DNA of 64,000 bases from Novosphingobium ginsenosidimutans (GTDB lineage Bacteria > Pseudomonadota > Alphaproteobacteria > Sphingomonadales > Sphingomonadaceae). Below, one piece after another: positions 9,406-17,130 of this stretch (position 1 is its first letter; every line of letters begins with the position of its first letter). The notes beneath the pieces are model-generated. The model saw nothing but the letters and a program-made list of their open reading frames with translations. It did not search any database and was not told the origin of the DNA. Made by a program: the position numbers and the translations under genes. The stretch is taken from contig NZ_CP042345.1 in the NCBI RefSeq assembly GCF_007954425.1, positions 2,354,001 through 2,418,000 on the forward strand. The letters run 5' to 3'.

Positions 9406-10069
9406 CGGCAAGAACGCCGACCTGCCGGTGCGGGTGGCCTCGGCCATCGTTGTCGTCGTCATTGCGCTGACTGCACTATGGCTTGGTGGCTGGATCTGGG
9501 CCGGATTTGCGATGATCGTTGCCGGCGGCGTGCTTTACGAGTGGCGGGCGCTGGCGCGGGCGTGGAAGCCGTCGCCGCTGAGCGAAACGCTCTGGACGTT
9601 GGGCGGAATCCTCTACCTCGCCCCGGCTGCGGCCATGCTGATGCTGATGCGCGATGGCGAGCGCGGCTTTGCCGACGTATTGACCCTGATCGCACTGGTC
9701 GCCGCGATCGATATCGGCGCTTATTTCACCGGCCGCGCGATTGGCGGACCCAAGATTGCCCCTGCGATCAGCCCGTCGAAGACATGGGCCGGGCTGCTGG
9801 GCGGGATCCTCGGCGCGCTAGCTGTCCTGGTCCTCTCGGCCAAGCTGAGCGAGGCCACACCGGCCTGGTGGCAGGTTCTCGGTCTGGCCGTGCTGGCGGC
9901 GATCGTAGCTCAGGCAGGCGATTTCTTCGAAAGCTGGATGAAGCGCCGGGCAGGGGTGAAGGATTCGGGTAAGCTTATCCCGGGCCACGGCGGGCTGTTT
10001 GACCGGGTCGATGGGCTGATCGCGGTTAGCTTCCTGGCGGCCTTGCTGGCCGGATTGAGCGTTCTGTGA
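9392..10069 (+). CDS. cdsA: phosphatidate cytidylyltransferase
   Basis: 225 aa, rather short for the family (often 270-290 aa). Multi-pass membrane enzyme making CDP-diacylglycerol from phosphatidic acid and CTP, the substrate of PssA encoded at 3048. About six hydrophobic segments are visible, then the family signature near the C-terminus: [33 protein letters not shown] and [17 protein letters not shown] 9392 lies inside the end of uppS, which is normal for this operon. The missing length appears to be an N-terminal helix or two rather than part of the active-site region. Confidence 0.92.
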   Translation: MADGNGKNADLPVRVASAIVVVVIALTALWLGGWIWAGFAMIVAGGVLYEWRALARAWKPSPLSETLWTLGGILYLAPAAAMLMLMRDGERGFADVLTLIALVAAIDIGAYFTGRAIGGPKIAPAISPSKTWAGLLGGILGALAVLVLSAKLSEATPAWWQVLGLAVLAAIVAQAGDFFESWMKRRAGVKDSGKLIPGHGGLFDRVDGLIAVSFLAALLAGLSVL

Positions 10070-11226
10070 TGCGCGCGATCTCGGTCCTTGGCGCGACGGG
10101 CTCGATCGGCGCTTCAACCCTTGACCTGATCCGCCGCCAGCCGGGGCAGTGGCGCATCGTGGCGCTTACCGCCAATGGCAATGCCAGCGAACTGGCAAAA
10201 CTTGCGCGGGAGTTTGCTGCCGAGATCGCGGTCGTTGCTGACGAGGCCGCCTTGCCCGCTTTGCGCGAGGCTTTGGCGGGCACGAACATTCATGCAGCCG
10301 GCGGCGAAGCAGCGCTGGTCGAAGCCGCATCGCGCCCCGCTGACCTGACGGTGGCGGCCATTGTCGGCTGTGCCGGACTGGCTCCGACGATGGCGGCGAT
10401 CGAACAGGGCCGCTGTGTGGCGCTGGCCAACAAGGAAGCGCTGGTCGCGGCAGGCGAGGTGATGACCGCAGCCGTTGCCCGCACCGGCGCAACCTTGCTG
10501 CCGACCGACAGCGAGCACAATGCTATTTTTCAATGCCTTGCGGGCAACAGTTACGATCATGTCCGCTCGATCACTTTGACCGCCAGCGGCGGGCCGTTCC
10601 GCGACTGGACGCTGGAGCAGCTTCATACCGCCACCCCGGCACAGGCGGTCAAGCATCCGAACTGGTCGATGGGCGCCAAGATCAGCGTCGATTCCGCGAC
10701 CATGTTCAACAAGGGACTGGAACTGATCGAGGCGCATCACCTTTTTCCGGTCGGCCTGGACCGGCTGAAGATCATCGTGCACCCGCAATCGGTGATCCAT
10801 TCGATGGTTGAATACCGCGACGGATCGACCCTTGCCCAGCTTGGCCCGAGCGACATGCGCGTGCCGATTGCCTCGTGCCTCGCCTGGCCGCAGCGGATGG
10901 AAACGCCGCTGGCTCCGCTCGATCTGGCGGCGATTGGCGAGCTGACCTTCCGTGCGCCGGATGAGGAGCGCTTTCCCGCCACGCGGATCTGTCGCGCGAC
11001 GGCCGAGGCGGGCGGGGCGGCCCCGGCGGTGCTCAATGCCGCGAACGAGGTTGCCGTGGCCGCATTTCTGGATGGCAAGCTTGCATTCACCCGGATTGCG
11101 GTAATGGTCGAGCAAGTGCTGGCGCGTTATGCTCCGCCCAAGCCTGCTTCGTTGGCCGATGTCATGGCCATCGATGCGGCGGCGCGGGCTGAGGCGCGCA
11201 GTGTTTTGGAGTTGGTAACACAGTGA
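10069..11226 (+). CDS. dxr: 1-deoxy-D-xylulose 5-phosphate reductoisomerase
   Basis: 385 aa. Second enzyme of the MEP isoprenoid pathway, NADPH- and metal-dependent, the fosmidomycin target. The Rossmann motif ISVLGATGSIGASTLDLI starts at residue 3. ALANKEALVAAGE, LLPTDSEHNAIFQ (metal ligand region), TASGGPFRDW, HPNWSMGAKISVDSATMFNKGLE and IVHPQSVIHSMVEY are all present. The start ATG 10069 shares its A with the cdsA stop (TGATG). Its product pathway feeds the neighbouring UppS. Confidence 0.97.
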   Translation: MRAISVLGATGSIGASTLDLIRRQPGQWRIVALTANGNASELAKLAREFAAEIAVVADEAALPALREALAGTNIHAAGGEAALVEAASRPADLTVAAIVGCAGLAPTMAAIEQGRCVALANKEALVAAGEVMTAAVARTGATLLPTDSEHNAIFQCLAGNSYDHVRSITLTASGGPFRDWTLEQLHTATPAQAVKHPNWSMGAKISVDSATMFNKGLELIEAHHLFPVGLDRLKIIVHPQSVIHSMVEYRDGSTLAQLGPSDMRVPIASCLAWPQRMETPLAPLDLAAIGELTFRAPDEERFPATRICRATAEAGGAAPAVLNAANEVAVAAFLDGKLAFTRIAVMVEQVLARYAPPKPASLADVMAIDAAARAEARSVLELVTQ

Positions 11227-12338
11227 CCGAATCCCCTTCCGTGCTGATGATGATCGGTGCCTTCCTGCTCGTGCTCGGCCCGCTGGTGGTGTTGCACGAG
11301 CTGGGTCACTACCTTGTAGGCCGCGCCTTCAAGGTGAAGGCCGATGTGTTCTCGATCGGCTTCGGGAAGGAATTGGTCGGCTGGACCGACAAGCGCGGCA
11401 CCAGGTGGCGGATCGCCGCCTGGCCGCTGGGCGGTTTTGTCCAGTTCGCGGGCGATATGAACCCCACTTCGGTCCCCAATCCTGATGCGGAGAAGGCCAG
11501 CCCCGAAGAAAAGAAGGGCATGTTCCAGTTTGCCACGCTGTGGCAGCGCGCGTTGATCGTGCTGGCGGGGCCGCTGATGAACCTGTTCGTTGCCGTGGGC
11601 ATCTTCGCCGCCTTCAACATGGCTTACGGCGTTCCGACGGCGACCCCGGTGATTGGGGAGTTTTCCAAGGGCTCAGCCGCCCAGGCGGCCGGTTTCAAGG
11701 CCGGTGACCGGATCGTCGCTATCGACGGAACGCGGGTCGAGAGCTTTATGGACATTGCTGAGCGCGTCGCGCTCTATCCTGGGCGCACGATCACGATTGC
11801 GGCTGAACGGGGCGGGGTGAGCTTTACCCAGCCGGTCAAGCTGGCCACCGATGTCCAGAAGGACCGCTTCGGCAACGAGATCCGCCGCGGGCTGCTTGGC
11901 ATCCGTCCGGCGGCGATGGAATTCCAGGATGTTGGCCCGATCAAGGCCGTGATGACTGGTTTTGATCAGTCGATGGGTATTATCCGCACCATGGCTGCGG
12001 GCATGGTGCAGATCGTTACCGGCGAGCGCCCGCTGGACGAACTGGGCGGGCCAATCAAGATTGCCAAATATTCGGGCGAGCAGCTCTCGCTGGGCTGGCT
12101 ATCGTTCGTCTCCTTCGCGGCGCTCATCTCAATTAATTTGGCATTCATTAACCTGCTGCCAATCCCCACCCTCGACGGCGGGCACCTGGCTATGTACGCG
12201 GCAGAAGCTGTCCGTCGTAAGCCGCTGGGTGCGCGCAGTCAGGAATGGGCGTTCCGCACGGGCATGGCCTTCATGCTGGCTCTTATGCTGTTCGTCACGC
12301 TGAATGATATCGCTTCGCTGTCGATCTTCGGCGGCTAA
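11223..12338 (+). CDS. rseP: RIP metalloprotease RseP (site-2 protease)
   Basis: 371 aa. Inner-membrane zinc metalloprotease that cuts transmembrane segments of anti-sigma factors and other substrates. The zinc motif HELGH is at residues 25-29 in the first membrane helix, a PDZ domain follows (KGSAAQAAGFKAGDRIVAIDG, about 143-163), and the third zinc ligand lies in NLLPIPTLDGGHL near the C-terminus. It has one PDZ domain, as is common outside gammaproteobacteria. GTG 11223 overlaps the dxr stop (GTGA). bamA follows after 149 bases, linking envelope stress proteolysis to outer-membrane assembly. Confidence 0.95.
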   Translation: MTESPSVLMMIGAFLLVLGPLVVLHELGHYLVGRAFKVKADVFSIGFGKELVGWTDKRGTRWRIAAWPLGGFVQFAGDMNPTSVPNPDAEKASPEEKKGMFQFATLWQRALIVLAGPLMNLFVAVGIFAAFNMAYGVPTATPVIGEFSKGSAAQAAGFKAGDRIVAIDGTRVESFMDIAERVALYPGRTITIAAERGGVSFTQPVKLATDVQKDRFGNEIRRGLLGIRPAAMEFQDVGPIKAVMTGFDQSMGIIRTMAAGMVQIVTGERPLDELGGPIKIAKYSGEQLSLGWLSFVSFAALISINLAFINLLPIPTLDGGHLAMYAAEAVRRKPLGARSQEWAFRTGMAFMLALMLFVTLNDIASLSIFGG

Positions 12339-12487
12339 GCGGCAGGAAGGGTAAAACTGCGGGCAAAACCCGGCGACTTTGCTTGATCGGCGTGGCCGCA
12401 TCGGGCAAGGGCGGCGAATTGCCAGCAGCGCGCCCGCGCTATCGCCTGGGTGGGCGAGGGGCGTTGTGCATCTAGACGGGAACAGCC

Positions 12488-15214
12488 GTGTCGAAGAACC
12501 GAATTGCCACCAAACGTAAGTCGTCCCTTCGCATTGCCGCGGTGCTGCTGGGCACCTCGATCCTTGCCGGACTGCCGCAAGCAGCCCAGGCCCAGGAAGC
12601 GCCGGCTGCTCCGGCCGAAGCGCCCGCCACGATCCAGTCGATCGCCGTGTCGGGCTCGCAGCGGCTCGAGCCTGATACGATCCGCTCCTATATCAAGCTG
12701 CGCGTCGGCCAGGCCTATACCCAGCAGGCCGCTGACCAGGCGCTGAAGGATCTGTTCGCGACCGAGCTGTTTTCCGACGTCCAGATCCGCAACGATGGCG
12801 GCAACGTGACCATCACGGTCAAGGAAAACCCGGTCATCAACCGCATCATCCTGGAAGGGAACAAGCGGCTGAAGGAGGACAAGATCCTCCCCGAAATCAA
12901 GCTGGCGCCGCGCCAGATCTTCACACGATCCAAGGTCCGGGCCGACGTTGCCCGCATCATCGAGCTCTATAAGCGCCAGGGCCGCTTTGCTGCCTCGGTC
13001 GAGCCGAAGATGGTGCTGCTTGATCAGAACCGCGTCGACATCGTCTTCGAAATCCAGGAAGGCCCGAAGTCCAAGGTCCGCAAAATCAACATCATCGGCA
13101 ATGAAATGTTCGATGATGGCGACCTGAAGGACGAGATGGTCACCAAGGAAACCGGGCTGACCAAGATCTTCAGCTCGGGCACCAGCTATGACCCGGACCG
13201 GATGGCCTTTGACCAGCAGAAGCTGCGCCAGTTCTATCTGACCAAGGGTTATGCCGATTTCCGCATCGTTTCGGCCGTGGCGGAACTGACGCCGGACAAG
13301 AAGGACTTCATCCTGACCTACGTGGTCGAGGAAGGACAGCGCTACAAGTTTGGCGACGTCAAGGTCGACAGCCAGCTGCGCGACTTTGACAGCGATCGCC
13401 TCGCCGCCCAGCTGCCGATGAAGAAGGGTGACTGGTACGATGCCAAGATGGTGGAAGACACCATCGAAAAGCTCAATGAAACGGCCGGTGCCTTTGGCTA
13501 TGCCTTTGCCGACGTCCGCCCCAACTACGATCGCAACAAAGATGATCTCAGCATGGGGATCACCTTCCAGATCGCCGAGGCGCCGCGCGTCTATGTCGAA
13601 AAGATCGACGTCAACGGCAATACGCTGACCCAGGACAAGGTGGTCCGCCGCGAGTTCCGCCTGGCCGAGGGCGACGCGTTTAACTCGCTCCAGGTTAAGC
13701 GTTCGACCAGCCGCATCAACTCGCTCGGCTATTTCCAGGAAAAGTTCGAGATCGAGCAGAAGCCGGGTTCGGCGCCTGATCGGATCGTGCTTGAAGCCAA
13801 TGTCGAGGAAAAGCCGACCGGCGAACTCCAGCTTTCGGCCGGTTACTCCAGCCTTGAAAAGCTGATATTCCAGGGATCGGTCCAGCAGCGTAACTTCCGT
13901 GGCCGCGGCCAGACCATCGGTCTGTCGCTCAGCTATTCGAACTATTCGAAGAGCGCTGAAATCAGCTTTACCGAACCCTACCTGTTCGATCGCAACGTTT
14001 CGCTGGGCTTCAACGTCTATCGCCGCGATTACAACAGCTTCAACTACCTCAACAACGATCGCAACACGACCTACAAGCAGGCAACCACCGGCTTCCAGCT
14101 GCGCGCGGGGATCCCGCTGACCGAATATGTCTCGGCGGTCGGCAGCTATACGTTCAACATTGATGATGTGACGCTCGATAAGGCGCAGTTCTTTACCAAC
14201 CGGCAGAATCCGCCGACTTTCGAGTGCGACCCACTGCTGGCCGGCCGTTACCTTTGCGAAGCGATCGGCAAGCGCACCAGCTCGATCCTGGGTCTGTCGC
14301 TGATCTACGATTCACTCGACAGTCGCGTGCGTCCGTCGCGCGGTCGGGCCGCTTCGGTCACGGCCGAGTTCGCCGGGCTTGGCGGCTCGGTCAAGTACGG
14401 CCGCCTGCGCGCCAATGCCGCGCAGTATTGGCCGCTGGCCAAGGGCTGGATCTTCTCGGTTCGCGGCGAGGGCGGCCTGATCAAGTCGTTCGAGAACCGC
14501 GGCGCCGGGGTTGATCCGGTTCGCCTGACCGACCGCTTCTACCTGGGCGAGCCGGAAATGCGCGGGTTTGACATCCGCGGGGTTGGTCCGCGCGTCATCC
14601 GCCAATCGATCATTGCCGATGCCAACGGTAATCCGCAGGTCATCACCGATCGCAATTCGGTGATCGATGACGCGCTGGGCGGCCGCTATTACTACCTGGG
14701 TCACCTCGAACTCGAGATTCCGCTCGGTTCGGGCGCGCGTGAGCTGGGCCTGCGCCCATCGATCTTCCTCGATGCCGGGGCAGTCTGGGGCGTAAAGCGC
14801 CCGCTCCTCCAAAGCAGCCCGTTCCCGAACGGAATTTTCATTCCGGCCCGCGATTCCACGGGCAATGCGCTGTACCAGCAGGTCGATACGGTCACCCAGA
14901 CCACCAACACCGATGGTACTACCTCATGCACGATTGCCACCGTTTCGCAGGTTACCAGCCCGACCAGCGCGGTCGTGCTGCCGTGCGTTCCCACTGGTCT
15001 GACGGCCGGTGTCAACACGGCCCTGGGCAGCAGCGTCGCGCCGTTCCAGGAAATCTTCCAGGGCAATTCGCCGCGGCCGCGCGTTTCGATCGGCATCGGG
15101 GTTAACTGGAACTCGCCGTTCGGGCCGTTCCGCATCGATTTCGCCAAGGTGCTGCTGAAGCGGCCCGGGGACGATACCAAGAGCTTCACTTTCAACGTGG
15201 GAACACAATTCTGA
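12488..15214 (+). CDS. bamA: outer membrane protein assembly factor BamA
   Basis: 908 aa, longer than E. coli BamA (810). It inserts beta-barrel proteins into the outer membrane. A signal peptide ends near ...AAQAQEA (about 36), five POTRA repeats cover roughly 50-450 (first IQSIAVSGSQRLEPDTIRS), and the 16-strand barrel follows. The conserved L6 motif is present as PEMRGFDIRG (RGF), and the last residue is phenylalanine, the usual barrel signal. Extra length sits in barrel loops, including a Thr/Ser-rich insert with a Cys pair (about 795-845) and a Cys-bounded loop FECDPLLAGRYLCEA. GTG 12488 is the chosen start; skp begins at its stop. Confidence 0.96.
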   Translation: MSKNRIATKRKSSLRIAAVLLGTSILAGLPQAAQAQEAPAAPAEAPATIQSIAVSGSQRLEPDTIRSYIKLRVGQAYTQQAADQALKDLFATELFSDVQIRNDGGNVTITVKENPVINRIILEGNKRLKEDKILPEIKLAPRQIFTRSKVRADVARIIELYKRQGRFAASVEPKMVLLDQNRVDIVFEIQEGPKSKVRKINIIGNEMFDDGDLKDEMVTKETGLTKIFSSGTSYDPDRMAFDQQKLRQFYLTKGYADFRIVSAVAELTPDKKDFILTYVVEEGQRYKFGDVKVDSQLRDFDSDRLAAQLPMKKGDWYDAKMVEDTIEKLNETAGAFGYAFADVRPNYDRNKDDLSMGITFQIAEAPRVYVEKIDVNGNTLTQDKVVRREFRLAEGDAFNSLQVKRSTSRINSLGYFQEKFEIEQKPGSAPDRIVLEANVEEKPTGELQLSAGYSSLEKLIFQGSVQQRNFRGRGQTIGLSLSYSNYSKSAEISFTEPYLFDRNVSLGFNVYRRDYNSFNYLNNDRNTTYKQATTGFQLRAGIPLTEYVSAVGSYTFNIDDVTLDKAQFFTNRQNPPTFECDPLLAGRYLCEAIGKRTSSILGLSLIYDSLDSRVRPSRGRAASVTAEFAGLGGSVKYGRLRANAAQYWPLAKGWIFSVRGEGGLIKSFENRGAGVDPVRLTDRFYLGEPEMRGFDIRGVGPRVIRQSIIADANGNPQVITDRNSVIDDALGGRYYYLGHLELEIPLGSGARELGLRPSIFLDAGAVWGVKRPLLQSSPFPNGIFIPARDSTGNALYQQVDTVTQTTNTDGTTSCTIATVSQVTSPTSAVVLPCVPTGLTAGVNTALGSSVAPFQEIFQGNSPRPRVSIGIGVNWNSPFGPFRIDFAKVLLKRPGDDTKSFTFNVGTQF

Positions 15215-15987
15215 TGAAACTGATCCGTAATTCGGCGCTGGTCGCCGCGATCTCGCTTGCCGCGCTTTCGGCCAATCCGGCGCTGGCCCAGAAGAACAAG
15301 GACAAGAACAAGGACCAGGAAGCCGCGGCGGCTCCGGCCGCTGCGCCGGTCAGCAATGTCGTGCAGGGGATTGCCGTGGCGAACTTGCAGGCGGCGATTG
15401 CCAATGCCGATGCGTTCCGCATTGCCCAGCAGCAGCGACCGGTGACCTACAAGCCGCAGCTTGATCAGGCTCAGGCCCGCGGGAACGCACTGGAAGCCCA
15501 GATCAAGCCGATGATCGACCGCTTCAACGCAGCCCGCCAGGGCACGTTGACCCCGGCTCTGCAGACCCAGCTCCAGGGCCAGGCCCGCGCGATCCAGGAG
15601 TTGCAGGAAAAGGGCAAGCAGGAAATCCAGCAGATTCTGCTGCCGGTCGCCCTTTCGGAAGCCTTCGTCAACGAGCAGCTGGAAGAGAAGCTCGACCAGG
15701 CGGTCCAGAAGGCCATGGAAAAGAGCAAGGTCAGCCTGTTGCTGCAGCCCGGTGCCGTGGTGGCGCGCGCCAATGCCTATGACCTGACGGATGAGATCGT
15801 GACCGAACTCAACGCCCTGCTGCCGACCGCGCAGCTGGTGCCGCCGCAGGGTTGGGAACCGCGCGAAATCCGTGAAGCCCGTGCACAGCAAGCGGCTCAG
15901 CAGGGCGCAGCTCGTCCAGCCGCCGCGCCTGCACCGGCTGCAGCGGCTCCGGCCAAGCCGGCTGGCCCGCAGCCCGAAGGCCGCTAA
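15214..15987 (+). CDS. skp: OmpH/Skp family periplasmic chaperone
   Basis: 257 aa. Periplasmic chaperone that keeps unfolded outer-membrane proteins soluble on the way to BamA. A signal peptide (MKLIRNSALVAAISLAALSA to PALAQ) is followed by a lysine-rich linker, a short body with the OmpH pattern VVQGIAVANLQAAIANADAF, and long alpha-helical arms (about 90-175). The C-terminal 35 residues are an Ala/Pro-rich low-complexity tail not seen in E. coli Skp. ATG 15214 shares one base with the bamA stop. No lpxD follows, as would be usual in LPS-making bacteria. Confidence 0.85.
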   Translation: MKLIRNSALVAAISLAALSANPALAQKNKDKNKDQEAAAAPAAAPVSNVVQGIAVANLQAAIANADAFRIAQQQRPVTYKPQLDQAQARGNALEAQIKPMIDRFNAARQGTLTPALQTQLQGQARAIQELQEKGKQEIQQILLPVALSEAFVNEQLEEKLDQAVQKAMEKSKVSLLLQPGAVVARANAYDLTDEIVTELNALLPTAQLVPPQGWEPREIREARAQQAAQQGAARPAAAPAPAAAAPAKPAGPQPEGR

Positions 15988-16005
15988 GCGCATCGCCGGG
16001 GGGCA

Positions 16006-16503
16006 ATGATGAGCGAGACGACTGATCCGGCGGGCGCGGCTGAACCCGCGCCCGCGGTCACCTACGATATCCGGCAGATCCTCAATGCCCTGCCGCATCG
16101 TTACCCACTGCTGCTGGTGGACCGCGTCAAATCGCTGGAGATCGGCGAGCGCATCCACGCGGTAAAAGCAGTCAGCTTCAACGAGCAGTTCTTCCAGGGC
16201 CATTTCCCGGGCCGTCCGATCATGCCGGGCGTGCTGCAGATCGAAGCCCTGGCCCAGGCCGCCGCGATCCTCGCGATCGAGACGCTGGAGCTGGCTGGGT
16301 CGGGCAAGCTCGTCTACTTCATGGCGATCGAGGAAGCGAAGTTCCGCGCGCCGGTTGAGCCGGGCGTGCTGCTCGACCTGGAGGTTGGCTTCGTCCAGAA
16401 GCGAGCCCGGGTCTGCAAATTCTGGGGCAAGGCCTCGATCGAAGGAAAGGTGACCTGCGAAGTGCAGTTTACCGCGATGGTTGCGGATCCGCCTGAGTCT
16501 TGA
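16006..16503 (+). CDS. fabZ: 3-hydroxyacyl-ACP dehydratase FabZ
   Basis: 165 aa. Hot-dog-fold dehydratase of type II fatty acid synthesis, converting 3-hydroxyacyl-ACP to trans-2-enoyl-ACP in the cytoplasm. The catalytic histidine is in [13 protein letters not shown] and the catalytic glutamate in [27 protein letters not shown] is the family signature. Two ATG codons are adjacent (16006 and 16009), with GGGGGGC in front, so the true start may be three bases on. In LPS producers this gene sits among lpxD, lpxA and lpxB; none is here. Confidence 0.96.
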   Translation: MMSETTDPAGAAEPAPAVTYDIRQILNALPHRYPLLLVDRVKSLEIGERIHAVKAVSFNEQFFQGHFPGRPIMPGVLQIEALAQAAAILAIETLELAGSGKLVYFMAIEEAKFRAPVEPGVLLDLEVGFVQKRARVCKFWGKASIEGKVTCEVQFTAMVADPPES

Positions 16504-16537
16504 TTGGTACGGATGCGCCATCCGGCTCATCCTGGCA

Positions 16538-16614
16538 TCACCGGCCCGCGCCCCCGGCCCAGCCACCCGACATGGTACTCTTGGGGTGGCTGGGCCGGGG
16601 GCGCGGACCGGTGA
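16538..16614. repeat. long inverted repeat (31-bp arms)
   Basis: The arms 16538-16568 and 16584-16614 are reverse complements with one mismatch, around a 15-base spacer. The arms are nearly pure G+C (TCACCGGCCCGCGCCCCCGG...). The element sits 34 bases after the fabZ stop and 101 before rpmE. There is no T-run after either arm, so it is not a classical terminator, but the RNA would form a very stable hairpin that could protect the upstream message or stall polymerase. It could also be a copy of a dispersed palindromic element. Confidence 0.85.
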
Positions 16615-16715
16615 TACAATCCAGCTGACGGGCTGGACAAGAATCAAAAGCGACGCTAAGCGCCGCGCTTCCTTTTCAGGCCGGTCGGAACCGGCCCTAG
16701 CGAAAGACCAAAGCG

Positions 16716-16940
16716 ATGAAGGCCGATATCCATCCCGATTATCACATGATCAAGGTGCAGATGACCGACGGCACCGTGTTCGAAACCCGCTCCACCTGGG
16801 GCAAGGAAGGCGACACGCTGACCCTGGAAATCGACCCGACCTCGCACCCGGCCTGGACCGGCGGCACCCGCCAGCTCGATCAGGGCGGCCGCGTTGCCCA
16901 GTTCAACAAGCGCTTCGGCGGGCTTACGCTCAAGAAGTAA
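16716..16940 (+). CDS. rpmE: 50S ribosomal protein L31
   Basis: 74 aa, the usual length. L31 bridges the two ribosomal subunits. The N-terminus [19 protein letters not shown] and the [11 protein letters not shown] end match the alphaproteobacterial L31 form. There are no cysteines, so this is the zinc-free (C-minus) type. It is a single-gene unit: a long inverted repeat lies upstream and a strong terminator follows. Confidence 0.95.
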   Translation: MKADIHPDYHMIKVQMTDGTVFETRSTWGKEGDTLTLEIDPTSHPAWTGGTRQLDQGGRVAQFNKRFGGLTLKK

Positions 16941-16965
16941 GCCAGGTTCCAGCGGAACTCGTGAA

Positions 16966-16989
16966 GGGCGGCCAGTGGCCGCCCTTTTT
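16966..16989 (+). terminator. rho-independent terminator after rpmE
   Basis: GGGCGGCC-AGT-GGCCGCCC is a perfect 8-bp stem with a three-base loop followed by TTTTT, 25 bases after the rpmE stop. Confidence 0.92.
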
Positions 16990-17130
16990 CGTTGTGTGCT
17001 CCGCATGCCTCTCACTTTTGTCGATTGTCGCGCCAAGGGGGGCTGTCAAACCTCTGTTCCAGAAGCCGGGAGTGAGCACTGCGCGAACAAACCGCAGGCC
17101 CCGGTCGCGTTTGGACAAGAGGAGAGGGGC

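Noticed and set aside
14701..16647. 648-codon minus-strand frame over bamA end, skp and fabZ
   Set aside because: Antisense to three certain genes, compositionally odd, no start context or family.
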